DNA from: Astragalus membranaceus
Lineage: Eukaryota > Streptophyta > Magnoliopsida > Fabales > Fabaceae
Assembly (NCBI GenBank): GCA_039519185.1
Contig: CM076849.1
Location: 107,017,806-107,081,805, forward strand
Direction of reading: 5' to 3'
DNA length: 64,000 nt
Positions 41,591 through 54,604 of this stretch are shown here, one piece after another. Position 1 is the first letter of the stretch; every line of letters starts with the position of its first letter. The notes beneath the pieces are model-generated. The model made no database searches. It saw only the letters and a program-made list of their open reading frames with translations, and was not told the origin of the DNA. The translations under genes were made by a program, and so were the position numbers.

Positions 41591-44395
41591 TGTAACACCC
41601 CGGAATTTCTTTAACAAAGAAACACCTAAATATACAATTTGGTATAAATCAGAGTATAAAAATTCCTGTTCAGATATACATCTTTACAAGAAACAGCGGA
41701 ACTACAAAAATATAACATGATACAAGTTCGAGTCATAAGACCGAATAGAGACTACATCAGAAGAATCCAAAACATAGATGGAAGATTACATCTCCAACTT
41801 CTCCTCGAGCCTGACGACTAACTGTGCCGCCTGCTGTCCTTATAACCTGTTCTCTGTAAAAACAACAAATATGGATTGGCTGAGACAACTTGTCTCAGTG
41901 AGTCCTACCGTGCCCCCTCACTAACACTCGGTTAAATTTATTAAACCGTTTACATAGTTAAATTATAACTATTTATACCAATATATATACCTAGCCCATT
42001 ACCGGCCGTGCAAAGCCCACAATCCTGGTGAATGAAGTGCTACCATATATAGTTTAGCCTTGTCAATTATTATATAATTACAAGCTTTACCAAACGAAAC
42101 ATCGACCGTGCAAAGCCCACAATCCCGATGAGTCGTGAACCTATCTTAGCATAAATCGGCCGTGCAAAGCCCAGAATCCCGATAACCCACGAATTGACCA
42201 CGCCAAAACGTATACAGGGCCTAGGTAAGGGGTCATGACTACCCTCCCTAGTATGCTACTTGTCGGATCGTCACCCAACGCGATACATATGACAATACGT
42301 ATCAATTCTCGAGAGTTAGATACTCTATATCTTTTTGATCACCAAAGGATCAATCACATAAGCCTTTTAGATAATATATATCTTTATCGATCTATAACCC
42401 GTTTAGATGAATTCAATAGTTAGACATCCGGCGTTATAATCATTATTCAATTTAACATATATGAATGTATATTCAGTCTATCCATTTAATAGGCGTACCC
42501 ACACGTGTACTAAGTTTCGGTTTTCAAAACCATTTGTCTTCACAAGACTTCTCAAAATCATGAGTTAAACTCTTTCAAAACAGAGCATTTCAGAATTCAC
42601 ATCACACCATTAAATAGGGTTTTTAATAAGCTTCAAAACGCAACTGAAAACACTTCGATCGGACCACCGGATCAAAAGTTATAGCAAAAACAATTTCAAT
42701 TAGGTTTGCTGAAAATTAACACTGCATCGCGACGCGGACAGGGTCCGTCGCGACGCGAAATTACACAGAACCAAAATCTTTGAAAAATTTTGACTTGGTC
42801 GCGTCGCAACAGACACGGGTCGCGACGCGATGGACACCAGAAGGTTCAAAATTCAGTTGTTTCGAAATCAGTTTCTCCCCAAAGCGATTCCAATTTATAC
42901 CGAGACTTCCCATGAACCCCGAGACTTAAAAATAGATGTTTTTCAACAATATTCAGATTATATTCATACACATAACCAGGGTATAGATATATATATTTTC
43001 ATAAAATTCGTAAAATAGCGTTTTCCGACGAAAACGGTTTTGACTCGAATAAACGTTTCTCGGTTCTAGAATTTTCGAAAGCTGAACTATCATCGTAGGT
43101 TTCAAAAACAGGATAAATTCAGAACAATCAAATTAACCCTAATCGTGAGTAGAACTCACCCAGTTGACGATCCCCGAGAAGTCGCGTCCTCGCTCGAATT
43201 ACCGAACCGATAGCCACTCGAACGGTTCCCGAATCACGAACACGATCCGAATGCTTCCGTATCTGTATTCAGTAACCGACACCACTCTTGATACTGACTT
43301 CCTTCCGGTGACTGGAATTGGTGTTTCTCGACACTTCGACGACTCGACCCCGGATCCGTCAAATCAACATTCCCAGTTTTATTTGTTTTCCCCAGCATCA
43401 GTATTCAGTTTTGCAACAGGCATAACTTGGTCAATCTGTGACCAAAACTATCCAAAAAGGTGCTCATTGTGAAGATAATTTCGTCTACTTTCTGATGGAA
43501 GAAGTTTCACGCGCATGCATCCAGTAGATTGAGAGATATTAACAAAACAAGGTGACTGGTCCAGGACAGTGTTTGATTCTGAAACCGTAACTTGAGGGCA
43601 TGATCTCTCCTTCATTTCTCCATGAAATCATACGTTTCTTGTGGCTAAAATGAAGAATCACGATCATCGGAGTAGTGTGCAGTGAGATACGATGAAAACA
43701 ATGAAGGTATGCCATACGGGTTTTACCCAGAATTTTGTGAAACTTGCATCTTCACCTTCTAACTTGGAATCCCAGCTCCATCCTTCTTCTACTCGAAAAT
43801 GGTGGATGGAGATATAGGGGAGGATGATCAGAAACAGTGGTATCAAAGGGTAGAGGAAGAAAAATGGTGAAGGATGGCATGAAGATCACTTGCATGCACC
43901 AAGGTTTTGAGATTTCCTCTTCTCCTCCTCTCTCTTCTCCATTCGCATTCTCCTCTCTCTCTAATCTATTTTCTGAGCTTCAGACTGAAAATGGGAAACC
44001 AGATGAGTGTTGTTATGTTTCAAAGGGGCTGAGGGTATTAATTGGGTGGAAAAGACCAAATTGCCCTTGGCCCATAAATTCTTGGTTTTGAGGCTAAAAC
44101 CCCAATAATCTTATGGCTTTCCGATCGGCATAGGTTTCTCGACTACCTCTCTCTTGAGTTGCGATTAATTATTTCAATCAATTGATAAATCTTCGAAGTG
44201 AGGCGTAAATGACGATTTTACCCTTCAGCTGAATTGTTCAATTAATATATGACTAAGCCACCATTAAGTGTAGAGTAGGATTTCTTTGGACTTTTCCTCG
44301 ACTATTAATCCCCGAGACACGACCAATTATTCCCACAAATAATTACTCGGTCTTAGGCATCATAGTACGAGTCTTTAAAAATTAGGGATGTGACA
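41591..44395 (-). repeat. Chromovirus-like 3' LTR
   Basis: From TGTAACACCCCGG to GGGATGTGACA on the plus strand. It contains three interspersed copies of CCGTGCAAAGCCCA(C/G)AATCC (about 42006, 42108, 42168) and a CpG-dense cassette at 42725-42832. It is collinear with 49232-52046 apart from small indels. Confidence 0.93.
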
Positions 44396-44425
44396 ATCAC
44401 CCCAACGTTTAAAAATTTTGTCCTC
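44396..44425 (-). promoter_or_regulatory. Polypurine tract region of the chromovirus-like element
   Basis: The minus strand reads TTTTAAACGTTGGGGTGAT immediately before the LTR start TGTCACATCCC. It is the expected place for plus-strand priming. Confidence 0.55.
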
Positions 44426-44444
44426 AAAATTGACAAGACGAACC

Positions 44445-44756
44445 TTAAGCAAAAGGATATTGATATCGGGTCATCATGTCCTCTTCCAATTCCCGAGTAG
44501 CCTCTTCGGCTGAGAAGCCTTCCCAGACTACGTTGACAATCGGAATAGTCCTTGACCTCAATTTCTTCACGCCGTGCCCTTGGATATGACTGGGGTAAGG
44601 TTGGAATGATAAATCCGGTCGAAGATCGATCGCTTCAACGCTCAACGGCTGAAGAGGATCGGGAATACATTTTTTCAACTGAGACACGTGAAAGACATCA
44701 TGAAGATACAGACTTTCTTCGGAAATTAACTTTTCCGACCTCTTGAAAACTGACAC
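44445..44756 (-). pseudogene. Pol C-terminus (integrase tail / chromodomain-like) fragment
   Basis: A 103-codon frame containing YLHDVFHVSQLKKCIPDP, then the spaced motif LRSRTIPIVNVVWEG and EEATRELEEDM, ending 50 bp from the LTR. This is the characteristic end of plant chromovirus (Tekay/Del-type) pol. Upstream (higher coordinates) no integrase core is recognisable, so only this tail is preserved. Confidence 0.82.
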
Positions 44757-45832
44757 TAATTGTTATGGACAATGGAATGCCTACAATCTGTTGAGAATAC
44801 AAACTTATAATTTACGGAATCAACACATCCTGCACTCTCGAAGTCAAGAACTCGAAAGGTTTCGGTTTAGCCGTGGCTTGAATTGGGAGGAAACGATGTC
44901 TATGAAAGGATCATTTGAAATCAACCCACGCGGTATTCGGAGGAACAGTTTCTTCCTTTCCCGAGTTACGCTTACATAAGTGCCTGACTCATTTTACTGA
45001 AAGTCTCGACTGAAGCAAACAGAGTTATTTTATAAAAGAGGTTGACTCTCAGTCCAAGGAATCTAGGAGCGATTTTCCTTGCAACCGAATCCAGGAAAAA
45101 CTCTAAAATAAGAGCAAAATATTCTTTCATTAAATCGGTTCCAAAACTTGAAAGTACAATAGTTCCATTTAATGAAAATTCTTTTCAATGGGGTTTCTAA
45201 TGACGATAGTTTGAAAATACGACTATCCCAAAAGTTAATTCACCCCAACTTATAGATGACCTTACTCAATGCACGGCGCTCCAACAAAGCGGAATCTCAT
45301 TCTCTGATATTTAAAAGTTACGAGTTTGAAAGTGAGAGTAGAAGTGTTACTTTGTTGGAACCAGCCATTTGTGCGATCAAGATCTCACAAACTTCTATTA
45401 TCGTGCTTGAGTTCGGCTCCGTTAAGACAAAACAATTGGGTTCGTTCGAGAAAGGAATCGGGAATGACATTGAGCCGAAAGGGAAAGCAGGTATTTGTTT
45501 TAAAATTTTCCCAAGCCGTTATTCTATTCGATTCAATTCATTTCCCTTCAATTCCTTTCTCGAATCAGTTCAAGATAAACTTCGAGGTTAGAACAAAGGC
45601 TTGTATTTCGTGACAAAATAGACACCACTCAATTGTCCCAAGAGACTACACAATGGTTATAGGATGCACTATCAAGGACTCATGTGTCATACATTCACAG
45701 TCCAATCATTTAGTCTCAGACAGACATACGGTTCATCCTCCGACATTCTCCCATCATACGGGTATAGTTGGTGAAAGGGAAAAACACTATGTGTACTCAA
45801 CTGTCGGATTGTCGTAGAAAGGCATCGTGTAC
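44757..45832 (-). other. Decayed or non-coding interior of the chromovirus-like element, left part
   Basis: About 1.1 kb with frequent stops in all frames. No reverse transcriptase, RNase H or integrase motif was found by eye. AT-rich. Confidence 0.6.
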
Positions 45833-47129
45833 TGTTAGGACTTTGGCAAGTGTACCAAATGTCGTCGCAAGTAATAAAATATCGGTAAGAACCGGTCGAT
45901 TCCACAGGGATTGTGTTTTATTATCAATAGGCAAGTAAATTAATCCTTAGACGTAACAGTTGGACGAAAAGTGAAGTAACGGTAAAATAAAGCAAACGTC
46001 TGTAAACAATAAAATAAAAGCGATTAGGGGTCGAATCTTCTCCCCTCACCTATCCTATGATCCTTCAGCTAATCTCAAATTGTTTGTTTAAATTACCAGA
46101 TTCAATTCACTAAATTAGGTTAAGGACAATCCCTTGCCTCAAAACCCCTTTTAACTAATTGAGAAACCCTAATCCCTTAGGTGATTCATGCCAACAGGTA
46201 AAGCAATAAACGCAAGAAATAGAGAATTCACATATCCAATCCCATATTCCTATGGTGATCACAAGTATGTGATCTACTACCCCATATCAAGAATGTAACC
46301 CATATCCCTATGTGATCACAATCCCTAATTCATTACAACTAGCATATGTAGAAGTAAAGCATTACACAAAGAGGCATAGACTTATGATAAATTAACCAAA
46401 CAACTGAATCAACCATAACAAAGTAATCAATAGATAGGTTTGGGGAGAGTCATCTCTCCCTAATCAAAACAAACTACATGGACAACATCAAGGAAAGAGA
46501 AGATAAAAATAAGGAGAAGTTACACATAGAGGAATCCATGAGAAGTCTTCAAAACCTTGTTCCCAAGTGATTAGAAGCTCCCAAAAACGCCCCCAGCTGC
46601 TGCTCCAAAGTGTGGTTCCGTTCCCCAGACGAAGTCCCTTCAAAAATTTCTGAAACTGCTTTAAAAACCCTAATTTTCACGCACCATCGCGACGCGGCCC
46701 GTGTCCGTCGCGTCGCGACAAATGACAGAAACTTCAGGCCTCGCAAAACTGCTCCAGGTCGCGTCGCGAACCCTCCTGGTCGCGACGCGAAAAATGACAG
46801 AAAGTTCTGGCTTGTAAAATTCCTCCAGATCGCGTCGCGAACCCTCCTGGTCGCGACGCGAAAATCAACAGAAAGTTCTGACTATGCAAATTCCTCCAGA
46901 TTGCTGCATTTTCGGGCAAGTGTCTGGTTCGCCGAAAGATGCCACAACCACTTAAGAGGTCTTCAAGTCCCATTTAGCTCCAAAAGTGAAGGAATTACTT
47001 ACAATTGAACTTCCTACTACAATTATCTAAAACTGAACTACATCCCAGATAATGACTGTGATACAATAAAAACCCTGCACAATTGGTCCTAAAAATGCCT
47101 AACTTACATCATATGATTGAGAGTCAACA
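45833..47129 (-). repeat. Athila solo LTR with TSD TGTAC
   Basis: A full LTR from TGTTAGGACTTTGGCAAG to GAGAGTCAACA on the plus strand (minus-strand orientation TGTTGACTC...CCTAACA). It is flanked by TGTAC at 45828-45832 and 47130-47134. No internal sequence is present, so the two LTRs of an Athila recombined. It carries three CpG hairpin units at 46686-46862. Confidence 0.95.
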
Positions 47130-49231
47130 TGTACTGGACCACGATCGGACAATTTCTGAATTCAGCACATACTTGATTCATTGACGTCTAACCATAGGTT
47201 AATAGAATGGAGAACTAGCCTTGACCCATCCGACGGATTCAAGCCACAACAACTTACTGTTGATTTTAACGAATTCAAAATTGATAATTGGAGTTTCATT
47301 TCAGTAGTGGAAGCCTGAACACTATAAGTACCGAAAGGTAATTGCCTTCACATGGCCTGATACCTCACCAACTAGCAATTATATTCACGTGTTACCTAGC
47401 CTTCCATTACTTTCGAGCAAAACGTTTGAGTAACCCACATCTTTGGTTTAGAAACCTTTCTAGCATTTCAGGTAGTCACCGGTACAACCGATGTTTTAAC
47501 TAACCCAAAATAACGATAAGGGTGCGTCTTTCGACCATTATGACTCTGTCCTCATAATTCAACCTATAGTTCGGTGCCCTTATAAAGGTTATGGCTCTTT
47601 CAGGATTGTCTAAGTCGACAACTTATCCCACCACAATTGTCTTTCTAGATTAACTAGGCTTTGCATTTCGATACCTATCTTTCATAGATCTTGATCACTT
47701 AGATCCTAATGAGACGCGAATTTCGATATTAGGAATCTTACTAGAATGACATAAGGTTTCCTTTAGAAGTTACGACTTAGTGCCATCCTACGCAATCCTT
47801 GGTTTCTCGATTATCTTCAATGTGGCAATTATTCTTGGATTAGTCACGAAATTGAAATTGCGGTGGCACCAGGGAATTTTTTGAAAACAAAAGTTATTTC
47901 GGGAATCACACGAGCACACCATAACTGTCTTCGTATTGATTCGTTGAATTTATCATTTAGAATTTTCCTTGGCCCAGCTTCTTTCCGAACTTCCGCGACT
48001 ATCCAGACATAATTATCACATTACACTAATCAATCTAGCTTCAGAACGGGTTCTACTCCCATGACAACATCTTGTTCGCCACGCAGGAGACCTTAAGCTC
48101 CCCGTCCTTCCAACCGGTTTATTGAGGTATTATGGATTAAGATTTCAGAATCCTTTCTAATGGTTGAATGGCCATCACTACTAATGGCAATTACCGGAAG
48201 TAGGTTTCTTGGAAAGAGACTACAACAAACGTTATCCCGAATCGGTATCTAGGAGTCTAAACTGACTGATTGGAGATCCTTTTACCAATTTCCCGTACAA
48301 CAGGGAGTTTACGGTTCAGGTTTAAAACAAAGGTATACTTCACAATAAGATTGTAGATACGGTTCACAACCCATTCATCGGTGTAGATATTTTCATTAGC
48401 TTTCCAACGCCTCTCGGAACATAAAAATCGGAGTTCCGGAGAAGAAGTTACGAACAATTGGGTCGGAAGACTAACGAGAATTTCTCACAGACCGTGATCG
48501 GAATGCTTCCAGCAGCGGATTGAAATACGGTCACTCCTACTGATTCCACATACTAATCCGCGTTGAAGGATTTGAATCGTAATCCCTGATCGGGACTTAA
48601 CCTGATCGGCACATTATGACTCTGCTAGTCAATACTGGCAACGAAGTATCTTTACTCAGTTAGCTTTATCATCTGTCACATTGTGACTCGGAAGAAGAAG
48701 AAGAATCGGGATTTATACTTGGGATTAACCGATAAGGACTTCCTTAATTGATAGGCTGACTAGACAAAGGTCAGGGTTTCGGGTCGTAACTAATCTGATA
48801 GTTGCTACTGCCCAATGGCTTCGCTTAATTCGTAATCTCGATAAGATTTACGATGTCTTATACTGCGACTCACTGGTCGCATCCGATTCATTTACTGAAC
48901 AGCCGCCCACAGTTTCCTCGAACCATCGCGGATGTCCATCATGGTTTCCAGATGTCATATGTAGCCCTCTGCTGCTGCTACGCGCTCTGATGAAACGAGA
49001 AGGCTGAGAATCCTATGGTGTAGGGTCTCGGACATTTTCGGGGCTGAGGCAACTATCTGTCATAATTTTCAGTAACTTACATGAAACATTGAGTGGATCC
49101 TGACACAATACGTCACATAATATACTAAAAAGGTCAGACATATAGTTGTCTAAGTCCCTAGCTGACTCGATCCTATGTTCTCGACCCGAAGGTCACTACG
49201 TCCGACAAGGCCGAACCGCTCTGATACCAAA
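47130..49231 (-). other. Decayed or non-coding interior of the chromovirus-like element, right part
   Basis: 2.1 kb between the solo LTR and the primer site. Gag would be expected here, but no gag core or zinc knuckle is visible and stops are frequent. An AGAAGAAGAAGAATCGGG stretch near 48692 is the only notable run. The primer site TGGTATCAGAGC (minus) is at 49218-49229. Confidence 0.6.
49218..49229 (-). promoter_or_regulatory. Primer binding site of the chromovirus-like element
   Basis: The minus strand reads TGGTATCAGAGCGG, two bases from the LTR end, complementary to initiator tRNA-Met. It fixes the element's orientation. Confidence 0.9.
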
Positions 49232-52046
49232 TGTAACACCCCGGTATTTCTTTAACAAAGAAACACCTAAATATACAATTTGGTATAAATCAGAGTATAA
49301 AAATTCCTGTCCAGATATACATCTTTACAAGAAACAGCTACAAAAATATAACATGATACAAGTTCGAGTCATAAGACCGAATACAGAGACTACATCAGAA
49401 GAATCCAAAACATAGATGGAAGATTACATCTCCAACTTCTCCTCGAGCCTGACGACTAACTGCGCCGCCTGCTGTCCTTATAACCTGTTCTCTGTAAAAA
49501 CAACAAATATGGATTGGCTGAGACAACTTGTCTTAGTGAGTCCTACCGTGCCCCCTCACTAACACTCGGTTCAATTTATTAAACCGTTTACATAGTTAAA
49601 TAATAACTATTTATACCAATATATATATACCTAGCCCATTACCGGCCGTGCAAAGCCCACAATCCCGGTGAATGAAGTGCTACCATATATATTTTAGCCT
49701 TGTCAATTATTATATAATTACAAGCTTTACCAAACGAAACATCGACCGTGCAAAGCCCACAATCCCGATGAGTCGTGAACCTATCTTAGCATAAATCGGC
49801 CGTGCAAAGCCCAGAATCCCGATAACCCACGAATTGACCACGCCAAAACGTATACAGGGCCTAGGTAAGGGGTCATGACTACCCTCCCTAGTATGCTACT
49901 TGTCGGATCGTCGCCCAACGCGATACATATGACAATACGTATCAATTCTCGAGAGTTAGATAATCTATATCTTTTTGATCACCAAAGGATCAATCACATA
50001 AGCCTTTTAGATAATATATATCTTTATCGATCTATAACCCGTTTAGATGAATTCAATAGTTAGACATCCGGCGTTATAATCATTATTCAATTTAACATAT
50101 ATGAATGTATATTCAGTCCATCCATTTAATAGGCGTACCCACACGTGTACTAAGTTTCGGTTTTCAAAACCATTTGTCTTCACAAGACTTCTCAAAATCA
50201 TCAGTTAAACTCTTTCAAAACAGAGCATTTCAGAATTCACATCACACCTTTAAATAGGGTTTTTAATAAGCTTCAAAACGCAACTGAAAACACTTCGATC
50301 AGACCAACGGATCAAAAGTTATAGCAAAAACAATTTCAATTAGGTTTGCTGAAAATTTACACTGCATCGCGACGCGGACAGGGTCCGTCGCGACGCGAAA
50401 TTACACAGAACCAAAATCTTTGAAAAATTTTGACTTGGTCGCGTCGCGACAGACACGAGTCGCGACGCGATGGACACCAGAAGGTTCAAAATTCAGTTGT
50501 TTCGAAATCAGTTTCTCCCCAAAGCGATTCCAATTTATACCGAGACTTCCCATGAACCCCGAGACTTAAAAATAGATGTTTGTCGACAATATTCAGATTA
50601 TATTCCAACACATAACCAGGGTATAGATATATATATTTTCATAAAAATCGCAAAATAGCGTTTTCCGACGAAAACGGTTTCGACTCGAATAAACGTTTCT
50701 CGGTTCTAGAATTTTCGAAAGCTGAACTATCAACGTAGGATTCAAAAACAGGATAAGTTCAGAACAATCAAATTAACCCTAATCGTGAGTAGAACTCACC
50801 CGGTTGACGATCCCCGAGAAGTCGCCTCCTCGCTCGAATTACCGAACCGATAGCCACTCGAACGGTTCCCGAATCACGAACACGATCCGAATGCTTCCGT
50901 ATCTGAATTCAGTAACCGACATCACTCTTGATACTGACTTCCTTCCGGTGACTGGAATTGGTGTTTCTCGACACTTCGACAACTCGACCCCGGATCCGTC
51001 AAATAATCATTCCCAATTTTATTTCTGTTTTCCCCAGCATCAGTATTCAGTTGTGCAACAGGCATAACTTGGTCAATCCGTGACCAAAAGTATCCAAACA
51101 GGTGCTCATTGTGAAGATAATTTCGTTTACTTTCTGATGGAAGAAGTTTCACGCGCATGCATCCAGTAGATTGAGAGATATTAACAAAACAAGGTGACTG
51201 GTCCAGGACAGTGTTTGATTCTGAAACCGTAACTTGGGGACATGATCTCTCCTTCATTTCTTCATGAAAGCATACGGTTCTTGTGCCCAAAATGAAGAGC
51301 GTTTTGTCTAGTTTCCAGAGGGACAAGAATCACGATCATCGGAGTAGTGTACATTGAGATACGATGAAAACAATGAAGGTATGCCATACGGGTTTTACCC
51401 AGAATTTTGTTGAACTTGCATCTTCACCTTCAAACTTGGAATCCCAGCTCCATCCTTCTTCTACTCGAAAATGGTGGATGGAGATATAGGGGAGGATGAT
51501 CAGAAACAGTGGTATCAAAGGGTAGAGGAAGAAAAATGGTGAAGGATGGCATGAAGATCACTTGCATGCACCAAGGTTTTGAGATTTCCTCTTCTCCTCC
51601 TCTCTCTTCTCCATTCGCATTCTCCTCTCTCTCTAATCTATTTTCTGAGCTTCAGACTGAAAATGGGAAACCAGATGAGTGTTGTTATGTTTCAAAGGGG
51701 CTGAGGGTATTAATTGGGTGGAAAAGACCAAATTGCCCTTGGCCCATAAATACTTGGTTTTGAGGCTAAAACCCCAATAATCTTATGGCTTTCCGCTCGG
51801 CATAGGTTTCTCGACTACTACTCTCTCGAGTTGCGATTAATTATTTCAATCAATTGATAAATCTTCGAAGTGAAGCGTAAATGACGATTTTACCCTTCAG
51901 CTGAATTGTTCAATTAATATATGACTAAGCCACCATTAAGTGTAGAGTAGGACTATTAATCCCCGAGACACGACCAATTATTCCCACAAATAATTACTCG
52001 GTCTTAGGCATCATAGTACGAGTCTTTAAAAATTAGGGATGCTACA
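49232..52046 (-). repeat. Chromovirus-like 5' LTR
   Basis: From TGTAACACCCCGG to GGGATGCTACA on the plus strand. It has the same three CCGTGCAAAGCCCA repeats and a CpG cassette at 50365-50472. Differences from the other LTR are scattered substitutions and a few short indels, including about 37 bp extra near 51299-51330. Confidence 0.93.
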
Positions 52047-52365
52047 CTTGTGAAGTGTTGCATCATTTAAATCTAAGTGCAAAAGAAGAGAGCACGTGTG
52101 AGTGTGTGAGAGATTCTTTTGTAATGAGTGTCATATCATTTCTTGTAACTCTTGGAGTTAGAATATTGTAGAGTGATACACAATTTGGTTTGGGTTGTAT
52201 TCTTATTTGAGATAGTGAATACAGTTTGTTTTGGCATTTCTGTGGACTTAGGCAAGAGGTGTTGAACCATGTAAATCTCATTATGCTCTGTTTATTTCTT
52301 TCTTTGTGGTGTATGTGTTCCCATATAAGATCATGTGTGTGTGTGCGGATTTCTCAGATAATGGT

Positions 52366-52640
52366 ATCAAAACTATGGCTGGGAACACACCAAAGTCTGA
52401 AATTTTACTATTTGATTGGAATATCAATTTAACAATTTTGTAGAGTACTGTTCAAGTCCTCTTGGTGCAACAAGATCTTGATCACACTTTAATGGATGAG
52501 AAGCCAACCACCATGACTATAAGCGATTGGAGTAGCATTCAAAGGAAATCCATAAGTACAGTTCGATTGGTTGTAGCTGCCGAGATAAAATACAACATGT
52601 TGAAGGAGACAACACCGAACGCCCTTTGGGATAATTAATA
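52366..52640 (+). pseudogene. Remnant of copia gag inside the small element
   Basis: After the primer site the sequence reads, with a frame change, as the start of a copia gag: MAGNTPKSEILLFDWN, then a VLLVQQDLDHTL-like segment, and VRLVVAAEIKYNMLKETTPNALW. It then ends at a stop where the second LTR begins. It resembles the first 90 or so residues of UBN2-type gag. Confidence 0.55.
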
Positions 52641-53033
52641 CCCACTTTGTCACATGCTTGAATAGAGACTATTCTCCTATGCTATAAATTGGGATTCTTG
52701 TGAAGTGTTTAATCATCTCAATCCAATTGCAAGTGAAGACAACACATGTGAGTGTGTAAGATCACTTTTGTGAGAGAGTCCCTTGTAGTGAGTGTGCTAT
52801 CATTTCTTGTAACTTTTAGAATAGGAATATTGTAGAATGATACACTATTTGGGTTGAGTCGTATTCTTATTTGAGATAGTGAATGCAATTTGTTGTGTCC
52901 TTTCCATTGACATAAGCAAGAGGTGCCGAACCATGTAAATCTCTTTGTGCTCTATTTCTTTCTTTTTGGTGTGTGAGTTCCCATATTAGATCCTACGTGA
53001 GTGAATTCCCCGAACATATTCTTCTTCGGTTCT

Positions 53034-53726
53034 TGTTCCGGAGTGGGCTCAAGGCCCAGTACAGTCCAATAGGCCCAACACGGCCCAACTTGGCGTGCTC
53101 CACAAGATATGGCCAGAGCGCCTGTGCCACTATAAAACCAGCACAAATCCCGAGAATCAGGTACGTTATCTCACCTTGTGAATCCTGCCCGAGCGTCACA
53201 CTGACTAGAGCGTCGGAGTGTCATTGCAGGTACCACCCGCGTGCGGCCAAGACCCCAGGTTCCAGCCAGGTCCTCATCGTCCAGGCCAGGTCCTTCCTCA
53301 CAGGTCCTTCCATCAGCGACCGAGCCAGGTCCTTCCGTGCGGCCAAGACCCTTGGTTCGACCCAAGTCCTCAACGACCCAGGTCCTCAACGACCTTGGCT
53401 GGAACCAAGGGTCTTGGCCGCACGGAAGGACCTGGCTCGGTCGCTGATGGAAGGACCTGTGAGGAAGGACCTGGCCTGGACGATGAGGACCTGGCTGGAA
53501 CCTGGGGTCTTGGCCGCACGCGGGTGGTACCTGCAATGACACTCCGACGCTCTAGTCAGTGTGACGCTCGGGCAGGATTCACAAGGTGAGATAACGTACC
53601 TGATTCTCGGGATTTGTGCTGGTTTTATAGTGGCACAGGCGCTCTGGCCATATCTTGTGGAGCACGCCAAGTTGGGCCGTGTTGGGCCTATTGGACTGTA
53701 CTGGGCCTTGAGCCCACTCCGGAACA
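53034..53726. repeat. Large palindrome, arms about 325 bp, 43-bp centre
   Basis: 53034-53358 is the reverse complement of 53402-53726, with the axis at 53380. Near-identical open frames appear on both strands at mirrored positions. Each arm holds a TATA-like CTATAAAACC and the motif GAGCGTCGGAGTG...GGTACC. The centre contains two direct copies of a CCTCAACGACC-containing repeat. Confidence 0.96.
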
Positions 53727-54604
53727 GTTGCCCCCCAAGCCTAGGTCGCCAGCGGGCGGGCTGAGGCTTGAGTCGTTGACCCCGAGTAATGCCGTAAGCG
53801 GCCGGGTTGCATTGCGCACTCGGTCTCCATCTCTTGAGGTGTGTGGTCGCCGCCACACCAAGTCACGGTCTGGCTTGAAGTCTAGGCACTGGGTCGCTCG
53901 GGACCAAAACCTATCCAGGGGTCGCTGCCCCCGTGGAGTCATGCACGGCCGACCTACCGAGAGCGACTTAGCGCAGCCTATTCGAGGCTTGACTCGTTGC
54001 CCCCCTGTCTAGCCTCGCTCGGCCGACCTACAGGGAGCGACTTAGCGTAAACCGTTGGGGGTGTGGTCGCTGCCACTCGTATGGGAACGTGTTCGCTGCC
54101 ATTCACACTGGGATGTGGTCGCTGCCACTCATGACGGGACGTGGTCGTTGCCACTCCTATTGGAACGTGGTCGCGGCCACTCACTTTGCTTGGGCCATTA
54201 GATGGCGCTCGCTTTGGGCCATTCGATGGCACTCTTAGTAGGCCGCTCGGGACCTTGGGGCCATTCGATGACACTCGTTGTAGGTCGCTCGGGATCCTAC
54301 GTTCGATTTGATCAACACGGTGATCTATTTTGGGCCAACTCGGTGGCACTCGCTTGTGTCAATGCGGTGACACCCGATGTAGGTAGCTCGGCGGCCTACG
54401 TTTGATTGTGGGTCATTCTGACCCTTGGGCCACTTCGATGGCGCTCGATGTAGGTCGCTCGGCGACCTACGCTTTGTGGGTTATTCAAACCCTTGGGCCA
54501 CTTCGATGGCGCTTGATTGTGCCAACTCGGTGACACTCGTTTGGGCCAACTCGGTGGCACTCGTTGTAGGTCGGGCGCCCCACTTGAACGACCAGAAAGG
54601 GGTG
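53727..54604. repeat. GC-rich short repeats inside element P
   Basis: Degenerate repeats of GTGGTCGCTGCCACTC (54064-54190) and GGGCCAnnTCGATGGCACTC (54190-54560). Small inverted repeats of GTAGGTCGCTCGGCGACCTAC type are at about 54451. No gag or pol signature. Confidence 0.8.

Larger units (their letters stand above)
41591..52046 (-). mobile_element. Chromovirus-like Ty3/gypsy element, non-autonomous, with TSD CTTGT
   Basis: Two near-identical 2.8-kb LTRs flank an interior of 4.8 kb, of which 1.3 kb is a later solo LTR. CTTGT occurs at 41586-41590 and 52047-52051. The primer site (TGGTATCAGAGC on the minus strand) next to the right LTR shows the element is on the minus strand. The only clear coding remnant is the integrase C-terminal/chromodomain-like end of pol. 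Confidence 0.9.
41513..53012 (+). mobile_element. Small copia-type element with two LTRs, split by the chromovirus insertion
   Basis: The stretch 41513-41590 plus 52052-52365 is repeated at 52627-53012. Both copies have ATAATTAATA, CTCCTATGCTATAAAT (TATA box) and GATAGTGAATACAGTTTG-like sequence, and a run ending CCATATNAGATC. The first copy is followed by ATGGTATCAAAACTATGG, a copia primer site. The interior is only about 260 bp. Boundaries are approximate; no target duplication was identified. Confidence 0.6.

Noticed and set aside
43837..44091. 84-codon ORF duplicated at 51509-51763
   Set aside because: It is part of the chromovirus-like LTR, in antisense to the element, with no recognised domain; its duplication follows from the LTR pair.
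53171..53589. 123-codon ORFs on both strands at 53.2-53.6 kb
   Set aside because: They are mirror images created by the palindrome and contain no recognised domain.
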